A stretch of DNA of 64,000 bases, taken from contig JASANE010030191.1 of assembly GCA_030248225.1 (NCBI GenBank), positions 111,967 through 175,966 on the forward strand, given 5' to 3'. Below, piece after piece: positions 47,516 to 58,606 of this stretch. How positions within the stretch are numbered: the first letter of the stretch is position 1; each line of letters begins with the position of its first letter. This stretch comes from Trileptium ribeirensis. Its lineage: Eukaryota; Nematoda; Enoplea; Enoplida; Thoracostomopsidae. The translations under genes and the position numbers were made by a program. The notes below the pieces were generated by a model that did no database searches, was not told the origin of the DNA, and was given only the letters and a program-made list of their open reading frames with translations.

Positions 47516-50313
47516 CAGGGTTCCCATGAACTTGAAAAAGCTTGAAAAGGCTTGAAATAGCCAGTGAGGCTTGAAAAAGCTTGAAATTTAGGTTCCGAAG
47601 CTTGAATCTCTGAATATTGTAGAAAATCTGCGAAAACGGGAAATTGACACGTATAAAGTTGTAAAAACAGGAGTTAAATCCAGAAAATTAAGTAAAATGA
47701 AACTTCCCTTGGATAGATTCTCCCTTTTAAAACAACATCTTCGTTTTTCGGCCTTTTACAATATCAAGTTATATTATCTTCAGGAGCGGATGTTTCAAGA
47801 TTGGCATGGTCTTATACTTTTCAGATGTTTATATGTACTCTGTGTGTATGATAATCCTGTTTCAAATTATAGGTCTCGGTTTATTTAAACAGCGTTCCGT
47901 TAGACGATAACTTTTTATCTCTTTTATTGCAGGTTATCATATACACTGAGTATATATAAATAATTGAATTGTATTTGAATAATGACCAAATTTCAACTGC
48001 GCTGGATCTCTGACGGTAGAAGTAAATGGTTGGCGGTTGTACCGACCGATGATACGGCTGCCTATTGCAAACTGTGTCAAAGAGAATTCTCGGTCGCTAA
48101 AATGGGCATCGCTGCTGTAAACAGCCACGCTAACTCCAAATATCATATAGCTGCCGTAAAAGCTATGAAGATATCTCCGTCGATGTCGTCTTTCTTAAAG
48201 CCAACTACGTCCGTTGCTGTCGCCGAAGGATCAGCCGCGGCAGTAAGCAGTACCACTCTAGATTCGACTGACACTGATGTGTGTAATCGTAATGCTTGGA
48301 ACGATATTACATTTGCCGTTAAAGAAGCAACTACCCGTGCAGAAATTTTGTGGGCGCTCAAAGTCGTGCATGGACAGCTATCGTTTAACATTTGCGCTAA
48401 CATTAAGGATCATTTTGTAGCGATGTTTCCTGATAGTGACATTGCAAAACAATTCAAAATGGGACCAACAAAGGCGGCTTATTTCGTGAATCATGGCCTA
48501 GCACCTTACTTCATGAAACATTTGTTGACAGATGTTCGCATGTCAGAATCATTTGTCATTTCCTTCGATGAAGCTTTTAACAGTGTAGCACACCAGTCAC
48601 AGATGGATATAGTTGTTCGTTATTGGGACAATTCGAAGAATCGTTTCTCAAGTCGCTACCTCACTTCAATCTTTCTGGGACGACAGCGGGCCGAGGACCT
48701 ATTGAAAGGATTTATTGATGCGCTGGCAAAAGCTTCTCTTCCGCTCTCAGGGCTTCTTCAAGTGTCCATGGACGGCCCTAATGTCAATATAAAATTTTTA
48801 AGGGATCTACTGCTTGAAATGAAGGAAAGAGGTGTTGCCGCTGTACCGCTGGACATTGAAGGTTCATCCACAGCCGCAAAGCGAATCTTTCAAATTCATC
48901 AAAACAGCACTTGAAGACCCGCTCATTGAAGCTAAGCTTCATTTCTTTCAGTGTGTCAGTGAGCAGTGTCGCGGATTTCTTGTCAAATATCAGTCGTCGG
49001 CGCCGCTTGCCCCTTTTTATACAAATCTTTGACAAGGTTGCTTGAAGTCCTGATGACCAAATTTGTCAAAGAATCGGTGTTATCGGGTGCAAAAGGCTAT
49101 GGAACAAAGCTTTGTAAGCTTAGCTACAACGACGATGCTTCATGCAAGCTGCTAAAAGCCATCGAAATTGGTTTCGGTGCCACACAAGCGTTGCAAAATC
49201 CGGTGATTTCTGATATTGCCAAAATGAATTTTCGGCAAGACTGCAAAAATTTCTTACGCGCAATGGTTGGTAAGCTGATCGAGCGGTGTCCGCTGAAGTA
49301 TTTATTGGTTGAGTCAGTTTCATTTCTGTCACCACGAGCAATCGTTAACTGTCCTAAAATCTGTGTCCGTCGCCTTCAAAATTGCTTGGAGGTTCTCGTC
49401 GAGAACCAGCGCATTTCTACTAATGTTGCCGACGGCGCCAAATTACAGCTACCTGAGTTTATGAACAGTTCTGAGGTAAAGCGAGCGATCGAGAATTTTG
49501 ACGGCGATAAGGATCGTTTGGACGATTTATTATACGAAGTAATGGGAAAGAAAGACAAGTATTCCGCGTTATGGAAAGTCAGCAAACTCATCTTATTATT
49601 ATCCCACGGCAACGCCAGTGTGGAATCAGGATTCTCCGTAAATCGTGGGTTGCTTGTTGAGAATCTCCACAACGAGTCTTTGGTATCGCAACGCCTTGTC
49701 TATGACAGTATTCTGCATTATGGCAGCCCCTTAACCGTGAATATTGACCGAGAGATGTTGCAGTTTGCGCGTGCTGCAAGATCCCGGTATTGTGACGCAC
49801 TGGAAGCAAAACGTCAAGATAATGCTGCTGAAAAAAAGGCGCATGTGGACAAAAAGCGAATGAATAAACAGTTAGAAGAGCTTGTTGCCAAAAAGCAGAA
49901 AATTGACATTGCAGCTGCTTCTAGCAAAGCTACGCTTGACGAAGAAATTAAGCTGTTGCGTCAGGCTCTTAGTAATTAATTACTAATTACGGTGACTAGG
50001 TTACTGTTCAAAGTTTATTGCTGCTCAGCGACGAACGGAAGCGATTCGGGCCATAAATGTTACGTATGTCGCGAATCTAATTTCTGCTGCAATTTTTGGT
50101 TGGGACTGGTGGTACGAAGCGATCCGATTTGATTATGCAAACCGTAGACGGTAGGTGTTCGCTGTGATTTGTATTGTACTGTATTTCTAACTAGAAAAGG
50201 GGTACATTGCACATACTATGTGCCAGGTATGTAAAAACTAAGAAACTTGAAAGTTGATCTTGAAACGCTTGAAAAAGCTTGAATTTTGGAAGGAAAAACT
50301 AGTGGGAACCCTG
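47516..50313 (+). mobile_element. hAT transposon with transposase, nested in a LINE
   Basis: 2798 bp between exact 11-bp inverted ends CAGGGTTCCCA. Subterminal regions on both sides repeat CTTGAAAAAGCTTGAA. TAATTA flanks both sides, consistent with a 6-bp target duplication. Because TAATTA is a palindrome, the inverted match extends outward to CTAATTACAGGGTTCCCA. It carries one transposase gene with a lesion and an internal deletion. It is younger than the LINE it interrupts. Confidence 0.9.
47982..49979 (+). pseudogene. hAT-family transposase, internally deleted
   Basis: The N-terminal part (47982-48914) begins MTKFQLRWISDGRSKW and has a zinc-finger-like YCKLCQREF followed by HANSKYHIAA (C-x2-C...H-x4-H type). 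The core follows: FVISFDEAFNSVAHQSQMD with the DE region, and VSMDGPNVN. After LDIEGSST the frame shifts; a short segment (ALEDPLIEAKLHFF) lies in another frame at 48860-49032. The original frame resumes at 48966-49979 with LWKVSKLILLLSHGNASVES, which is the hAT C-terminal dimerisation region, and a Lys-rich coiled coil. Sequence normally between the DGPNVN motif and the AKLHFF region is missing, so the enzyme should be inactive. Confidence 0.8.
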
Positions 50314-50321
50314 TAATTAGT

Positions 50322-51383
50322 TTATTTGCCCATTTCAGTATTAACAGAACCCTTATTAGGGGCACCTAGCTTCCAAGCGTTGATACGAGTACACTCAAGC
50401 CATGGGTTGAGATTATGTGCATCTTTCAATGCATCATAGGCCTCGTCATTCATTTTGATGACGGCATTAACACAGCCCTCCTTCAGATACGTCCGGACCG
50501 GGACACATGAGACCCACGTTACCCTCCTGTTGGCATTGTCTAGCTGACGCATAATGAAACCTACGTTCATATCTTTACCCCTGGGATTGGCAACCCTGAA
50601 GTTGACTACATGGGGCCAGCTCGCCAAGTTCAATTTCACAATCCTTCAGACCAGGATACGCCTTTTCAAGCCAGGCAGCCGTATTTGCGGTTGCACACTC
50701 GAGGTGCAGAAGACCCTTTCTTTTTCTTGACAAAAGAGTCGGTGAAGTGAATGTCATCTTTTGCAGCCGCCTCGAAAGAAGCATCCACTGTCACATCCAT
50801 GATGTTCTCATTTTTCACTTCAAAGAAGACCTTGGTATAGTTTCCCTTAGCAGCAACCACACGCATTAGAGCACTCTGAGCTGCCCTTTTGTACGATACA
50901 CTGATCCTGGAGGCTCACCCCTGCCCCTTTTGACGGGCCCTGGCTCCTCTGAAAGACTGCTCGAGGGCTGCTGTTCGAGCAGCTGCGCTTCTGTAAGTCC
51001 TTTTTAAAACCTCATTACTGGGCATCGATTCAGGTCCCAAGCGCCTCGCTTTCTTTGAAGATAGTCCTGAAGGGTGATCTGCTTGCGGATTTGGGTTCCG
51101 GACTTTTTCTATCCCCGGTTCATGCCCACCCTCTCAAAACCATGCGATTTTCCCTCTGGCAACGCTCCCCCCGCTAACAGCGGGTTCGGTGCATACGCCA
51201 GAGGCAGGCAAATTCCCCTTACCCTTGGTTACGTCCAACTGTTCATCCTCTGGTACCCTCCTTGAGGGTTCGTTGAGAGCACCAGAGGATTAACGCCGTA
51301 TTTCGGAAATTGTGCTATCTTCAAAGCTCCGAGACACCTGTCACGTACCTCATCGGAGGAGCAGAGCCATGCCCTTTATCCAT
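50322..51383 (-). pseudogene. ORF1 of the I/R1-like LINE
   Basis: From a possible ATG at 51383 (MDKGHGSAPPMRYVTG) the frame breaks, then reads KKVRNPNPQADHPSGLSSKK and ARTAALEQSFRGARARQKG, then a DDIHFTDSFVKKKKGS segment. It ends with MNVGFIMRQLDNANRRVTWV, KEGCVNAVIKMND and a stop at 50322. At least three frame changes. No CCHC knuckle was readable in the surviving part. In this LINE class the product is a gag-like RNA-binding protein. Confidence 0.6.
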
Positions 51384-53338
51384 CTTTTCGAAAGTCTTCT
51401 GTGCAGATGTTCGACAGCAATTGTTATTAAAAATATAATATTCCTATCTGAAACTAGTAATGAAACAATATACACCGCGCACCATATAAACATATTAACA
51501 GTAGTCACATTATTAACATATCCAGTACCAATATAAGTATAAACATGACTCAATGCCCATAGCTGATGGGCATTAGGGGCACCCCACATATGTGTACATA
51601 TCCCCTCATTTCTTCTATGGGTATAATCCCACAATATCATCCCAGAACAACCCGCAAGAAAGGCAGTCAGAGGGAGACTACTAATCAGGAAATGGGTAAC
51701 CCAAGAGCTTTCCCCATTCCCGTCACAAAATGAAACGAGCCCCTTTCCTCATGCCAGAACAGTAGCAATCCCAGAATTTCAGTAGCATAAAAGGTTTTTA
51801 CACGTTGTACTAACTATAGCTTTGCGTACTGTGTACAGCGCGTGGTCCTATCACTGTGAAATTCCAAAGAAGCTATTAATGGCTCCCAGATTGTGTTGGT
51901 CAGCTACCTGTATCGGAGTCAAACGGCCGGCAGGGCTGCGGCAAATGGACAGCAAACTGCCAAAAAGTTTCTCTTAATACTACGGGACAAAGTGTTTGGG
52001 TAGGCCAGCCGGTATTCTGACCAGCCGGTTTACCGATCTCTACCAGGGATGATCTGCTATGTAGCCGAAGCTGTCGTATTTAATTAGTAATTTGGGACTT
52101 GTTCCTGTGACGCTTGCAAGTTGTGTATATTGTTATTTCTATTTCTGCATTGTACATGTTTTAGTGTTCAAAAATGATTCAAATGCGATCACTAAAATAG
52201 CGCAACTACTTGTACTGTAATCAATATTTCAACACCTGTATGTACATAATAAATAATGTATTAAGCTTTACGCAGCGTTGCACTGTTATGTTGTGGATAT
52301 ATCAAATACTTTTGAACGCGGCAGCTGGAGTCCGTCTACCAAATGAAAAGGTCTTGGGCCTTTCCATTTTTAACCAAAAAAATGCAAAGAAAGTAGCGTA
52401 ATGCGATATCTGATTTACGCTTATCTCTTAGGATTAGAGGCTGTCAGGTAGCTATGATCACTATAGGCTTCGTTCTGAAATGTAAACTAGTTGGCATAGA
52501 TTAAGTTTTTGCAAGACTGTAATAGGAACTGCATTGTCGCAACTTGTAAGTGGTTTCGTGTTTGGGCGTTGTTTGAATGACAGTGTAATTACATTTTGCT
52601 GGACGCTGCTAAAATATATGGTTGCGCTTTAGTGCGAGTTGTCCAACAAACTTATTTCGCTTGACTAGGTAGCTTCCTTCATCTGACGTTGTTTAAAAGA
52701 CGAGATGGTTCTATTTATTGGTTGATGACTTAAGGACATAAATGTTCACTTTTGTGCAAAAACTTCGTGGTTTCATTTTGTCGAATTGCACTAATATTGT
52801 GTTTCTCTGAAGCAGTTTGAAACAATAGATAGTTTCTTCTCTAAATGTTGCCTGTAAGGCCTTGCTTTGGGTACCGTCACTGTTGTCGCTAATTCACAAA
52901 AGAATTAATCCCAGTCAGTTACCTTTGAGATAGATATAATGCATCGGTCCATCACAGCAGAGAGGACGGTGGGTTCTTCTGATGATTTCTGAGTGCAATT
53001 GGATTAGACTTATCGAATCCGTTGATGTTTAACGTCGAACCTAACGTTGTTGTTCGCAACGTGAATATGTTTCGGTAGTTACAGTAACATATAACAGTCT
53101 TAGCAGTGAACTAATATGACCATGACTGGAGACTGTTCGCAGGTAACACGGATGATTGCAAGTACTCTGTGGTTTCTACTTATAATAATTGCAGATCACA
53201 GATAGCGATGATGACGTAAAGCTGTTGAGACAGCTTATGGTGTGTTGATAATGTATACGCACCTTCGATATGTATATGTCGATAAATTAGATCACGATAT
53301 CATTCGATATATTTATTCATAACTTATATATCACATTC
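51384..53338. other. Non-coding; may begin with LINE 5' leader
   Basis: A minus-strand frame at 51350-51640 continues from the LINE start but has no recognisable domain. 51890-52070 has GGCCGGCAGGGCTGCGG and CAGCCGGT(A/T)T repeats, likely a transposon end. No gene supported up to 53338. Confidence 0.35.
53312..53317 (-). promoter_or_regulatory. Poly(A) signal on the minus strand
   Basis: AATAAA on the minus strand, about 22 bases after the stop codon of the candidate last exon at 53339. It supports a transcript ending here. Confidence 0.4.
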
Positions 53339-53431
53339 CTAAATATTATGATGAACTGAGGTGACGACTTCCAAGAGGATTACAACATCCACGATTGGGC
53401 GTCCCTTGGCGTCGTTGATCGACTCCGTTTC
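53339..53431 (-). CDS. Candidate last exon of the minus-strand gene
   Basis: The acceptor ATTTTACTTCTAG precedes 53431. The first frame reads ETESINDAKGRPIVDVVILL and continues to HHNI and TAG, 31 codons with many G/C third positions. An alternative frame (AKRSRSTTPRDAQSWML) would fit the phase of the candidate at 53674-53725 and stop earlier. The AATAAA shortly after the first stop supports this as a 3' end. Not recognised; which frame is used is unknown. Confidence 0.4.
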   Translation of the reverse strand, partial: ETESINDAKGRPIVDVVILLEVVTSVHHNI

Positions 53432-53673
53432 CTAGAAGTAAAATATAACACCCGAAAGCGAGGGCAAAGTTCGCAAATTCTCGACAACTGTGTGGCTAAT
53501 TAACATACAGCTGTAGAAGAAAACACGTCATGTTGAAAGTTTGGAAATGCCCCCAATTGACCAAAATGATGTCAAACTTTTGGTTTGGGTCGCTAATTTG
53601 TAGTTGAACAAGCTTTTGATTTGCGCTGGTACCCGTGGGCTCAAAAATTCTACGTGCACACCTTTCATCCTAC

Positions 53674-53725
53674 GCATAGGCATATTGTGCAAAATTTAGT
53701 GCTGCGTGGCGGCCTGTTTTGAGGT
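53674..53725 (-). CDS. Candidate small internal exon, minus strand
   Basis: Between TTTTTGATGATAG and GTAGGA; reads (Y)LKTGRHAALNFAQYAYA. Its start phase matches the end of 53884-53992 and its end phase matches the alternative frame of 53339-53431. Short, so possibly chance. Confidence 0.25.
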
Positions 53726-53883
53726 CTATCATCAAAAATTGATGCACATTAGTTTGATAATAAACATATATGCATAGATAAGACAACATGGTACTAGATC
53801 GCATAAAATCCTTCCATATTGGTTAATGGGCGATTATATACACCAAAAAATTCTAGTAGTGTAATTTAAATCACTTTCTTTAC

Positions 53884-53992
53884 AAGCAGTAAACGTATAT
53901 TTCACGGCCGGTGCAACGACGGCACATAACTCCTGTCCAACGGCTTTCGCCACTGCAGGCTTAAAATCAGATGAATTATCTTGATCTGCGAC
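53884..53992 (-). CDS. Candidate internal exon, minus strand
   Basis: After ATCATTATAG the frame reads VADQDNSSDFKPAVAKAV then GQELCAVVAPAVKYTFTA, followed by a GTAAAG donor. A second acceptor (GTCGCAG, exon from 53985) would give the phase needed to join directly to the first exon at 59651. The composition is convincingly coding; the family is unknown. Confidence 0.45.
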
Positions 53993-55582
53993 CTATAATG
54001 ATCCGCAGGTTGGCAGTCAATAGTCGGTGACTCGCCAAATAAATTTGTAGACGTCCTGCCACGGACTTCAAACCGCCACCATCTAATATCACTAGCTCAT
54101 GGAAGGTTGTATTTAAACATTTAAAAACAGGACAATGGTAATATGTTTATTGAACGCTACGTACATATTCGTAATAAAAACGTTATATGCATGAATGATT
54201 GAACCTCTCTAAACTTATTGAGTGCAATTATTATTTAACAGCGTAGTGAAGCCCCATGGAGATATGTTTGTGAATATTGACTGCATTTATCTGTTCATTT
54301 TCAAAGCGCACACTGTACAACACACGCATTATAATACATTTTGCATTATTTGCACCTTTTCGTGGTCCTTTCCGCTTCTGGATATTCTATAGCAAGCGCA
54401 AACCTAAGGGGCGATGTCCTGGCCACGCCATCGTTACGACCACGATAAATATCGGAGCAACTATGCATTTTTTGGGTGAACTGACGTGCTGAACAGCCAT
54501 TTATCTCGAAGCATCGTCGGATACCAAAGTGTATAGCGCAATGAGCAACAGCAAGTAGGTTGCCTAATATGCACTGCTAACCACCAATATCATAACATTG
54601 AAGTAGCATGACTTATTCTGCGAATGTTCTAACTATTGAAGTTGACTGTACAAACGGAAATTTTTAGAGTACGTTGGCATATAATCTTTCGGTATGTAGT
54701 ACGCCGTGGCTCAGGTTGAGCCGGGGGCGGGTCAAGTACTTGATCCATGGCAGCGTTGACCCTCCGGGAATCCCTAGAAACTTGATCCGCAAGTCACATT
54801 TTCAACCCTTCGCGACTGTCAATTGCAAAAAATTATTAACGGGCGGACGATTGATTTGCGCCGTTAACAGCTGGCTATTGCCGGTTCGCCGTCCTCCTCA
54901 ATGCAATCGGCGTTCGATTCGTGGCGTGAACTTCAATTTGCCAAAATGTTATACGATATTGAAACTTGCTTGGATGTTAAAATGTTAATCAGAAATTAGT
55001 CAGTCCCTTCACTAACCCTATAATGCCCAACTACCAATTGGCTTCATCTCATATTGCAAAACCTTGTACGAACTAGTCGCGTTCGTATGTTTGCTCGCGC
55101 GTAATTATTCACTCTCTCCCTCTGCTGATTCTGCTTACAGAACCTAGCAACAGCTCCCAGATCGCTACCCAGTTTACGTTTCAGTCGGCGTTCGAATTCT
55201 GCAATCCGTCGGCGTTCGAATCGCAGCGTGGGCTTCAGTTTGTGAAGCGTACTATACAAAACTACTCGGGCGTTAATGATCACTATCATTATTTTATGAG
55301 TTTTAATTTTGTAGCTACCATGCAGTGGAAGGGCTATAACTGTGGCCTTATATTGCAATACAGTTGAGATTATATGGATATTGACATATGCACATGTCCC
55401 CGAAAAATTGTAGAAACACTGAACTTATGTCTTAAGTTTACTAAATATAAGCTATATTGACATTACCAATGAAAACTTTTTCGTGAGCTTCAGAGATAAC
55501 ACTTTATTTTAGAGTTGATTTTCGTTGCTCAATACATAAAAGTGGAGACTATATAAGTTTGTCTTGGACTCCGAGATAAGTA
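53993..55582. other. Likely intron of the minus gene; contains repeated segments
   Basis: TCGGCGTTCGA occurs near 54907, 55183 and 55211, the first and last followed by similar GTGGCGTGAACTTCA and GCAGCGTGGGCTTCA segments about 304 bp apart. Minus-strand frames at 54430-54480 and 55044-55260 (RRLKRKLGSDLGAVARFC) look partly coding but lack clear splice sites. Confidence 0.3.
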
Positions 55583-55783
55583 CAGTCACGGCCAAGAATA
55601 AGTGCAAAATAACCGATCGAAATTTCAATCGATTTCGATTAAACGAAATTTCGATCGATTTCTAATAAACGAAATTTCGATCGATGTCGATTGAACGAAA
55701 TTTCGATCCATTGCGATTAAACGAATTTTCGATCGATGTTGATTACGATGGTTTTCGATCGCACTTATTTCTGACCGCGATTG
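55583..55783. mobile_element. Tc1/mariner-type MITE with a 26-bp array
   Basis: Left end CAGTCACGGCCAAGAATAAG; right end, opposite strand, CAATCGCGGTCAGAAATAAG; each is preceded by TA, the target duplication of the Tc1/mariner superfamily. CAGTCACGGCCAA is a frequent Tc1-type terminus. Between the ends, four units of 26 bp (AAACGAAATTTCGATCGAT-like, from 55641) fill the element. Non-coding, 201 bp. Confidence 0.8.
55641..55745 (+). repeat. 26-bp tandem array, four units
   Basis: AAACGAAATT recurs (with GAACGAAATT and AAACGAATTT variants) at 55641, 55667, 55693 and 55719. Each unit contains the palindromes AAATTT and CGATCG or a one-base variant, so every unit can fold on itself. Confidence 0.85.
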
Positions 55784-55785
55784 TA

Positions 55786-57116
55786 TTCCCTACAGCATGA
55801 AACCAACGTTAAGCCTTGTTTTCGGGCCATTCGCTTAAGATCAACTTATATATTGTCTTTGCGAACTATGCATTGCGGCTCAAACATTTGGTTTATACGA
55901 TATCTACTAGTTGATTACTGGATTTTAGTAAAACACACTGAAATTGTCAACTAACATTGGTATGAACAAAATTAATTACACCTCTTGTGTACACGGTCCG
56001 TGGTCGCCGGGAAAGTATTGAAAATTGTTCAAACTGAACTAGTTCTACACAATGCTCTGCAATATTAAAAAATCCGAAAATGATACAACAGAAATCTTAA
56101 GTTATGTAAATCAAAAATTAGACATTTCACATTTAGTACATCTTCTTGACGAACGAAACTACGCCCAGTAATATATATGCACATACGTATACATATATAT
56201 ACATATATATAAACCGTAAAATATATAGTCACAAACAGAATCCGAATTGCATTTTTTAAAAATAATTACTTTAAAATTAGTTACAGTTTATATGTCATAA
56301 GTACATAATATTGGAATTCAGTGTTTTGGATTTACATCTTATATAAACATAAAATAACCAAAAAATAATTGTTTTAAAAGAAAATAGGACGTAGATTTTA
56401 GGCATTACGGCTTATAGAGTTAAAAAAGTTGAGCCGTAGGTTTAAACTTGTGCGACATTTCGTTGAGTTATGATTATGAACAAATAATCGGCACTAGCTA
56501 TCGTGACCATAACTATGATACAATGCCCAACTGCTGACAGCCGGCAATAGACGGAAATATACCAAGTTACGACGCACGGAGTATAGTGGGTAAAAAAGAG
56601 CCTGCTTTGAAACTACAATGGTAAGTTAGAGGCGGCTTTCAATACCACGCATCTTCGGTACTGCGATATTGATTTTTCAAATAATGTCAACAGCTTGGAT
56701 CTATAATAAAACGTATATGTGGAATCAGTCCTTCATTGAATGGAGTTTTTATTCATTTTGTACTTTAAAATATCGCAAATATTTCGATTCATCGGTTTAA
56801 TTCTATTTATTCTGAAAATTAAATTTTAAGACATTGATAGCATAAACTTGCAGACAGTAAAATATTTTTAACTAAAATTTAAAGGTTTGAGTCATCACAT
56901 GTCAGAGAATCGTCATGAATATTGCTGAGTCATCACTTTACATAGCTTCAATTTGCCAGTATACAGTGAATGTTGTTTATGTGCATTGAAAGTTTTATGA
57001 GAACCGACAATCCTACAATTGTTTTAGCATAAAAAATCTACGGATTCTATGGTCGTATATATGCGCTGCCAGTAAGAAAAAAATAACATATTAAACTAAA
57101 AGTAAATGCTGATTGC
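55786..57116. other. Non-coding
   Basis: AT-rich, with a TA-rich microsatellite at about 56170-56230. No exon seen. Confidence 0.4.
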
Positions 57117-57312
57117 GGCCAATGTAACTTTTAGGGCTGAAAGTTAAATGCATGCATTGATATTCTCGATTATGCTAACCAAGTGTTAGCCTAATTTAAG
57201 GTCTTTATATGAGTGTCACACTAAGCCTGAGTCAGTGGACTGCTACGCTTCTCAACTCCCGCATTAAGCTGTTCATTTTTCTGAAGATATTACGTGCGGC
57301 CCCTAGACATGA
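57117..57312 (-). mobile_element. MITE-A copy 4, reversed
   Basis: Starts GGCCAATGTAACTTTTAGGG and ends GCCCCTAGACATGAC, the complement of copy 3. Contains ATGCATGCATTGATATTCTC and CACTAAGCCTGAGT in the expected order. Confidence 0.65.
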
Positions 57313-58164
57313 CAGTCTACATTGTAATGATACCAGATGCATCTTTTGAATCTAAAAATCTTTTACTCTCTGCAAGTGTGGACTTGTTACATATAACTTA
57401 GTCATAACTGACATATAACTTCTGATCTGACATATAACTATCCAATTTGAATATTGTGGTGTATGGACTTAGTATTTATTGTGCTAAATCGGGGTTTTAC
57501 AGCGTTTAATATGTAACCAAAAAAGTTCAATAGGTAACCAAATTTTTTAAATAAATATTGGGAACATCGCTAGCGCAAGTGTTTTTGAATTGAACCTCGC
57601 CTAAATTTTTAGGCGTCCAGTAAAATGATAGTTAAGGAATCTGAAAACTAAACCATTAATTGATTGTGCATGTGGAACGATAACGAATTATTCACTGCTT
57701 TAATTGCAAACGATTCCTTTTTACGATAAACAGTAGATAATCTGTTTCATTTATATACTCTCTCCGTATTTGCATTCATTCTTTCTTTCTGCAATAATTA
57801 TTTGTAGTTAAAAAATTTTAACTAATTATTATAATACTCAGTTTGCAGGAACAGGAGGTTGTGTTAACTCATCTTGTCGTGTGATGCTGGATTGTCGTTT
57901 GCACGCCGCGTTATTCGGTAGTCTTGCGTGGTACCGTGAGGAATGGAGCAACGACCCAAGGGTTTGCGTACGATGCTAGCAATCATACATGTGGGGTACG
58001 ATGTCTGGCGCCGACTCGAGTTTGTCAAAAATGTGGGATATACAAATTCTATAGGGTTCGCTATAGAGGAAAGGGAGCTTGCCCTTATGTTCTAACGCTG
58101 ACTCCTTTGGTCACCCCCTATCGAAAATTTGGCCCCTCAAATTTTTGATTTTGAAACCGACAAC
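57313..58164. other. Non-coding flank of the hAT derivative
   Basis: A plus frame at 57924-58148 contains Cys-rich sequence (NHTCGVRCLAPTRVCQKCGI), but no splice context or family is evident. It ends with the 8-bp target duplication CCGACAAC at 58157-58164. Confidence 0.35.
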
Positions 58165-58505
58165 CATAGCCGGCGCTACCTTAGTATCATCCGCATCATT
58201 TCGGGGGGGCCCCCGATTTTTGGGGGCCCCCGATTTCTGCAATTTTGTGCTACATATTTTGGCAAAAATGGGTATTGTAAAAATTTTCAAAAAACCAAAC
58301 GAAATTCTTACCACTTCACCCCTAGGTTCTAAAAAGCAAAACTCCCGCAGCGTACAGCGTTGGAACAGATTTATTTTGTCGCTTGTGTGATAAACTAGTG
58401 GGGGCCTCATGAACAGATCGGACTCGGCTGGACCGCTAGTATATGTAATGTTTATTACGTCCGCTTCGCAGTAGCAGGCATGTATTACTAAATGCGTATT
58501 TTATT

Positions 58506-58595
58506 TTAGACAGTATCTACGTTTTAATTGAACACTTAGACAGTACCTATGTTTTAATTGAGTATTTAGACAGTATCTGTGTTTTAATTGAGCAC
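58506..58595 (+). repeat. Three 30-bp tandem units inside the hAT derivative
   Basis: TTAGACAGTATCTACGTTTT begins at 58506, with variants at 58536 and 58566; exact 30-bp spacing. They lie just upstream of the transposase start codon at 58607 and may be subterminal binding repeats, or a later expansion. Confidence 0.85.
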
Positions 58596-58606
58596 CTAAA
58601 TCAGTT

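Larger units (their letters stand above)
43900..51383 (-). mobile_element. I/R1-like non-LTR retrotransposon, split by a hAT and a MITE
   Basis: Read on the minus strand it has ORF1 (51383 to 50322), endonuclease (47451 to about 46800), linker, RT (about 46100 to 44630) and an RNase H domain (about 44420 to 43930). RNase H after RT is known for I, LOA and some R1-group LINEs. A hAT (47516-50313) sits between ORF1 and ORF2 and MITE-A (44422-44625) between RT and RNase H. Without the inserts the element is about 4.5 kb. It carries many frameshifts and is dead. Confidence 0.85.

Noticed and set aside
51350..51640. Minus-strand 96-codon frame upstream of LINE ORF1
   Set aside because: No domain, and it lies in the expected leader region of the LINE.
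55178..55225. GTTCGAAT(C/T) words resembling the B box of tRNA genes or SINEs
   Set aside because: No A box at the right distance and no cloverleaf could be drawn; the word is part of a local repeat.
55641..55745. Regularly spaced repeats suggestive of a CRISPR array
   Set aside because: The 26-bp units are contiguous with no unique spacers, lie within a Tc1-type MITE, and the genome is eukaryotic.
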